A stretch of DNA of 7,733 nucleotides from Candidatus Omnitrophota bacterium (GTDB lineage: Bacteria > Omnitrophota > Gorgyraeia > Gygaellales > Profunditerraquicolaceae). A program made the position numbers and the translations under genes. How positions within the stretch are numbered: the first letter of the stretch is position 1; each line of letters starts with the position of its first letter. The DNA lies in assembly GCA_016867005.1 (NCBI GenBank), contig VGKM01000053.1, positions 1 through 7,733 of the forward strand. The letters run 5' to 3'. Below are positions 5,466 to 7,733 of this stretch, piece after piece. The notes beneath the pieces are model-generated. The model searched no databases. It was given only the letters and a program-made list of their open reading frames with translations, and was not told where the DNA came from.

Positions 5466-5920
5466 GCTTTTCTTATCTTAATTTTTGCCTCACGCATAAA
5501 TCTTAATGCCATCTCATCAGGGTATCCGTCGGAAATTACGATTTCCCGGATACCTGCATTTATAAGCATTTTGGCACAGATAGAGCATGGCTGGTTAGTA
5601 AGATACAAAGTACTTGCCTCAGTAGATACACCATAGAGCGCTGCCTGCAAAATTACATTCTGTTCGGCATGCAGCCCCCGGCAAAGTTCATGCCTCTGGC
5701 CCGAAGGAATTCTTAATTTTTCCCTGATGCAGCCGACATCGACGCAGTGCTTAAGGCCCGATGGCGCTCCGTTATATCCTGTTGCCAGAATCTTTTTTCC
5801 TTTTACCAGTACCGCGCCTACCCTGCGCCTGAGGCAGGTGGAACGGCGGGAAACTAAATCAGCGACTTCCAGAAAATATTCATCCCAGGTTGGGCGCTTA
5901 CTTAATGGTCTTTTTTTCAT
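5462..5920 (-). CDS. comEB: dCMP deaminase (ComEB type)
   Basis: This 152-residue zinc enzyme deaminates dCMP to dUMP, feeding thymidylate synthesis. The catalytic zinc site is HAEQN (H84, E86 as proton shuttle) plus PCSIC (C112, C115). Other family signatures are RPTWDEYF (9-16), STCLRRRVGAVLVK (27-40), ATGYNGAPSG (46-55) and RHELCRGLHAEQN (76-88); the Cys/His residues before HAE may hold the second, structural zinc seen in dCMP deaminases. It overlaps glyA by ATGA at the start and nrdR by ATGA at the end. GGAG lies 11 bases before the ATG. The gene symbol follows the Bacillus naming; a role in competence is not implied. Confidence 0.96.
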   Translation of the reverse strand: MKKRPLSKRPTWDEYFLEVADLVSRRSTCLRRRVGAVLVKGKKILATGYNGAPSGLKHCVDVGCIREKLRIPSGQRHELCRGLHAEQNVILQAALYGVSTEASTLYLTNQPCSICAKMLINAGIREIVISDGYPDEMALRFMREAKIKIRKA

Positions 5921-7176
5921 ATTGTCTTTAACTCCGGATAAAGGGGGAATTTTTTGGTCAGAGCCAAAACCTTCCGCTTGATTTCTTCTAACTGCTTGGG
6001 GTCATCCCTGTTTTCAATTGCCTTATCAATAAAATCTGCGATCAGGCGCATCTGGCTTTCCTTCATCTTTCTCGTAGTAACTGCTGCTGTGCCTAACCTT
6101 ATGCCGCTGGTTATAGCAGGGCTTTTTTGATCAAAAGGGATCAGGTTCTTATTTACCGTAATGTTGGTTTCTTCTAAAATAAGCGATGTATCCCTGCCTG
6201 TTGTCCCCTTGCTGCTTAGATCTACAAGCGACAAATGCGTATCTGTGCCGCCGGAAACAATACGGAATCCTTTTTTATTTAAGGCCGCGGTAAGCTCTTT
6301 GGAATTCTTTACGATCTGCTTCTGGTATTCCTTAAAACTGTTGGTCATTGCCTCACGGAATGCTACGGCTTTAGCGGCGATCACATGCATTAAAGGCCCA
6401 CCCTGTATCCCGGGGAAGATCCGGGAATCAATTTTTTTGGCAAATTCTTTTTTGCAGATAATAAAACCGCCCCTTGGTCCCCGTAAAGTTTTATGAGTAG
6501 TGGAGGTGACAAACTCGGCATACGGCACAGGCGTCGGATGGATCCCCGCCGCAACAAGCCCTGCGATATGCGCCATATCTACGAATAGATACGCCCCGAC
6601 GCTATCCGCAATCTGGCGGAATTTCTTAAAATCCATGACCCTGGGGTATGCAGAGGCGCCTGCCAGGATCATTTTCGGCCTGTGTTTTTTTGCCAGTTCC
6701 ATGATATTATCATAATCCAGCATCTCTGTTTCCCTGCTGACGCCGTAGGTTACTATATTGTAAAACATTCCGGAAAAATTGTGCGCCAGGCCGTGAGAGA
6801 GATGCCCTCCGCAGGCCAGGTCCAAAGCCAATACCGTATCTCCAAGCTCAAGCGCAGCAAAATAAACTGCCATATTCGCCTGTGTTCCGGAATGCGCCTG
6901 CACATTTACATGCTCGGCCCCGAATAACTCTCTGGCCCGCTCAATCGCAAGGATTTCTGCCGCATCAACGCTATTGCATCCGCCGTACCAGCGCGCGCGG
7001 GGATAGCCCTCGGCATATTTGTTGGTCAAAACCGACCCTTGCGCTTCCAACACGCTCATTGAAGTAAAATTCTCGGAGGCGATCAGCTCAAGGTTATCTT
7101 CCTGCCTTTTAATTTCATCTTTTATCGACTGGTAAATCTCCGGATCTGTTTTCTTTAAATGCCCTAACGGTTTCAT
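5917..7176 (-). CDS. glyA: Serine hydroxymethyltransferase
   Basis: This 419-residue PLP enzyme interconverts serine and glycine while making 5,10-methylene-tetrahydrofolate. The PLP lysine is K229 in STTHKTLRGPRGG. Other family segments are NLELIASENF (28-37), NKYAEGYPRARWYGG (52-66), NVQAHSGTQAN (91-101), DMAHIAGLVAAG (200-211), PGIQGGP (255-261) and ITSGIRLGTAAVTTR (355-369). Length and motifs are canonical, with no missing catalytic residue seen. It shares ATGA overlaps with rpiB upstream and dCMP deaminase downstream. AGAGGGAT precedes the start. Its product methylene-THF is the cofactor for turning dUMP, the deaminase product, into dTMP. Confidence 0.98.
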   Translation of the reverse strand: MKPLGHLKKTDPEIYQSIKDEIKRQEDNLELIASENFTSMSVLEAQGSVLTNKYAEGYPRARWYGGCNSVDAAEILAIERARELFGAEHVNVQAHSGTQANMAVYFAALELGDTVLALDLACGGHLSHGLAHNFSGMFYNIVTYGVSRETEMLDYDNIMELAKKHRPKMILAGASAYPRVMDFKKFRQIADSVGAYLFVDMAHIAGLVAAGIHPTPVPYAEFVTSTTHKTLRGPRGGFIICKKEFAKKIDSRIFPGIQGGPLMHVIAAKAVAFREAMTNSFKEYQKQIVKNSKELTAALNKKGFRIVSGGTDTHLSLVDLSSKGTTGRDTSLILEETNITVNKNLIPFDQKSPAITSGIRLGTAAVTTRKMKESQMRLIADFIDKAIENRDDPKQLEEIKRKVLALTKKFPLYPELKTI

Positions 7177-7625
7177 TTCTTTATCCCTCTTTCAATTTTT
7201 TTAATCAGATCAAGCCGCCTCTTATGCCGGCCACCCTCAAATCCAGTTGCAACCCATACTTTAATGATCCGCTTTGCCAAGGCAGGCGGAACAAACGCCG
7301 AACCCAGGACCAATACATTGCTGTCATTATGCTGGCGGGAAAGTTTTGCCGCTTTTAAATTATAGACAAGAGCCGCGCGTACGCCGGGCAATTTATTTGC
7401 GGCAATGGAATTACCGATGCCGCTTTTACAGATGAGGACGCCCATCGGGGCCTTCTTCAAAGAAATTGCTTTGGCTAATTTATATGCGAATTCGGGATAA
7501 TCACAGCTGTCTTCTGAATAGGTACCTAAATCGTTGACCTTAAATCCGATCTTTGATAAGAAGGGCTTGATTTTTTCTTTTAAACCAAAACCTGCATGGT
7601 CAGATGCTATTAATATTGTTTTCAT
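7173..7625 (-). CDS. rpiB: Ribose-5-phosphate isomerase B
   Basis: This 150-residue RpiB/LacAB-family sugar-phosphate isomerase interconverts ribose-5-phosphate and ribulose-5-phosphate. Visible hallmarks are IASDHAG (6-12), DYPEFA (42-47), the catalytic-base cysteine C66 in GVLICKSGIGNSIAANK, and SRQHNDSNVLVLG (96-108) with His99, Asn100 and Asn103. The usual CGTGIG is CKSGIG here, a mild substitution that keeps the phosphate-binding loop pattern. A related allose-6-phosphate or galactose-6-phosphate isomerase is possible, but the glyA/phosphatase context matches the common ywlE-rpiB-glyA order. It shares four-base ATGA overlaps with both neighbours. Confidence 0.96.
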   Translation of the reverse strand: MKTILIASDHAGFGLKEKIKPFLSKIGFKVNDLGTYSEDSCDYPEFAYKLAKAISLKKAPMGVLICKSGIGNSIAANKLPGVRAALVYNLKAAKLSRQHNDSNVLVLGSAFVPPALAKRIIKVWVATGFEGGRHKRRLDLIKKIERGIKK

Positions 7626-7733
7626 ATTAACTGTATTATCCTTTCCACGGATTCTTTGATTACATCCAGCGTCTTTTCATAAAAATCAACCGGCTGGCCG
7701 ATCGGGTCCTCTATGTTCAAATTCATATCGCCT
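7622..7733 (-). CDS. Low-molecular-weight protein (tyrosine/arginine) phosphatase, C-terminal fragment at window edge
   Basis: The minus-strand frame entering at 7733 encodes 36 residues (starting GDMNLNIEDPIGQPVDFYEK and ending in the amphipathic helix VIKESVERIIQLI), then TGA at 7622. The DPIGQP segment with a following Tyr and a C-terminal helix is typical of the end of LMW phosphatases of the YwlE/Wzb group, where the general-acid Asp lies in a DP motif. The catalytic CxxxxxR(S/T) loop would be N-terminal, outside the window. Position directly before rpiB, with an ATGA overlap, matches the ywlE-rpiB-glyA arrangement known from Firmicutes and elsewhere. Confidence 0.8.
   Translation of the reverse strand, partial: GDMNLNIEDPIGQPVDFYEKTLDVIKESVERIIQLI

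Overview
The window reads as a piece of a Gram-negative-type chromosome from a poorly characterised lineage. An Omnitrophota-like (or related PVC/deltaproteobacterial-type) bacterium is my best guess. That rests on gene content: a TPS-domain filamentous-haemagglutinin-like exoprotein, a GEMM-I cyclic-dinucleotide riboswitch, a glycine-zipper lipoprotein, and an rpiB-glyA-dCMP deaminase-nrdR cluster. The assignment is inference; no rRNA or marker gene is present. Every gene found lies on the minus strand, so transcription runs from right to left.

Right and centre (7733 to about 1158): a tightly packed run of eleven genes that looks like one operon entering from beyond the right edge. In order of transcription it holds the tail of a low-molecular-weight phosphatase, rpiB, glyA, dCMP deaminase (comEB type), nrdR, a DUF151 bifunctional-nuclease-domain protein, a CCA-adding/poly(A) polymerase family enzyme with an HD domain, endonuclease III (nth), an unrecognised 216-residue HTH/coiled-coil protein, a glycine-zipper lipoprotein, and a 52-residue small protein. 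The first four junctions are all ATGA stop/start overlaps, and no intergenic gap exceeds 34 bases. A strong intrinsic terminator at 1158-1200 closes the run. GlyA (one-carbon units), dCMP deaminase (dUMP supply) and NrdR (ribonucleotide reductase repressor) form a deoxynucleotide-supply theme; the CCA enzyme and Nth add nucleic-acid maintenance.

Left (1 to about 1100): a separate unit. A candidate promoter near 1065-1094 leads into a leader of roughly 240 nt. The leader holds a GEMM-I aptamer (926-1020) followed by two tandem intrinsic terminators (882-909 and 834-860). Then comes a gene (817 to beyond the left edge) for a secreted filamentous-haemagglutinin-like protein with a very long basic signal peptide. 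Two leader details stand out. The aptamer carries A at the position equivalent to G20 of the Vc2 riboswitch, the change associated with 3',3'-cGAMP-sensing GEMM-Ib members. In addition, both terminators begin with the same heptamer, UGUGCCC, which is perfectly complementary to the ligand-binding core GGGCACA. This suggests a double-terminator switch in which one aptamer strand can disarm either terminator.

No tRNA, rRNA, CRISPR array or insertion sequence was recognised. No plus-strand reading frame looks real.
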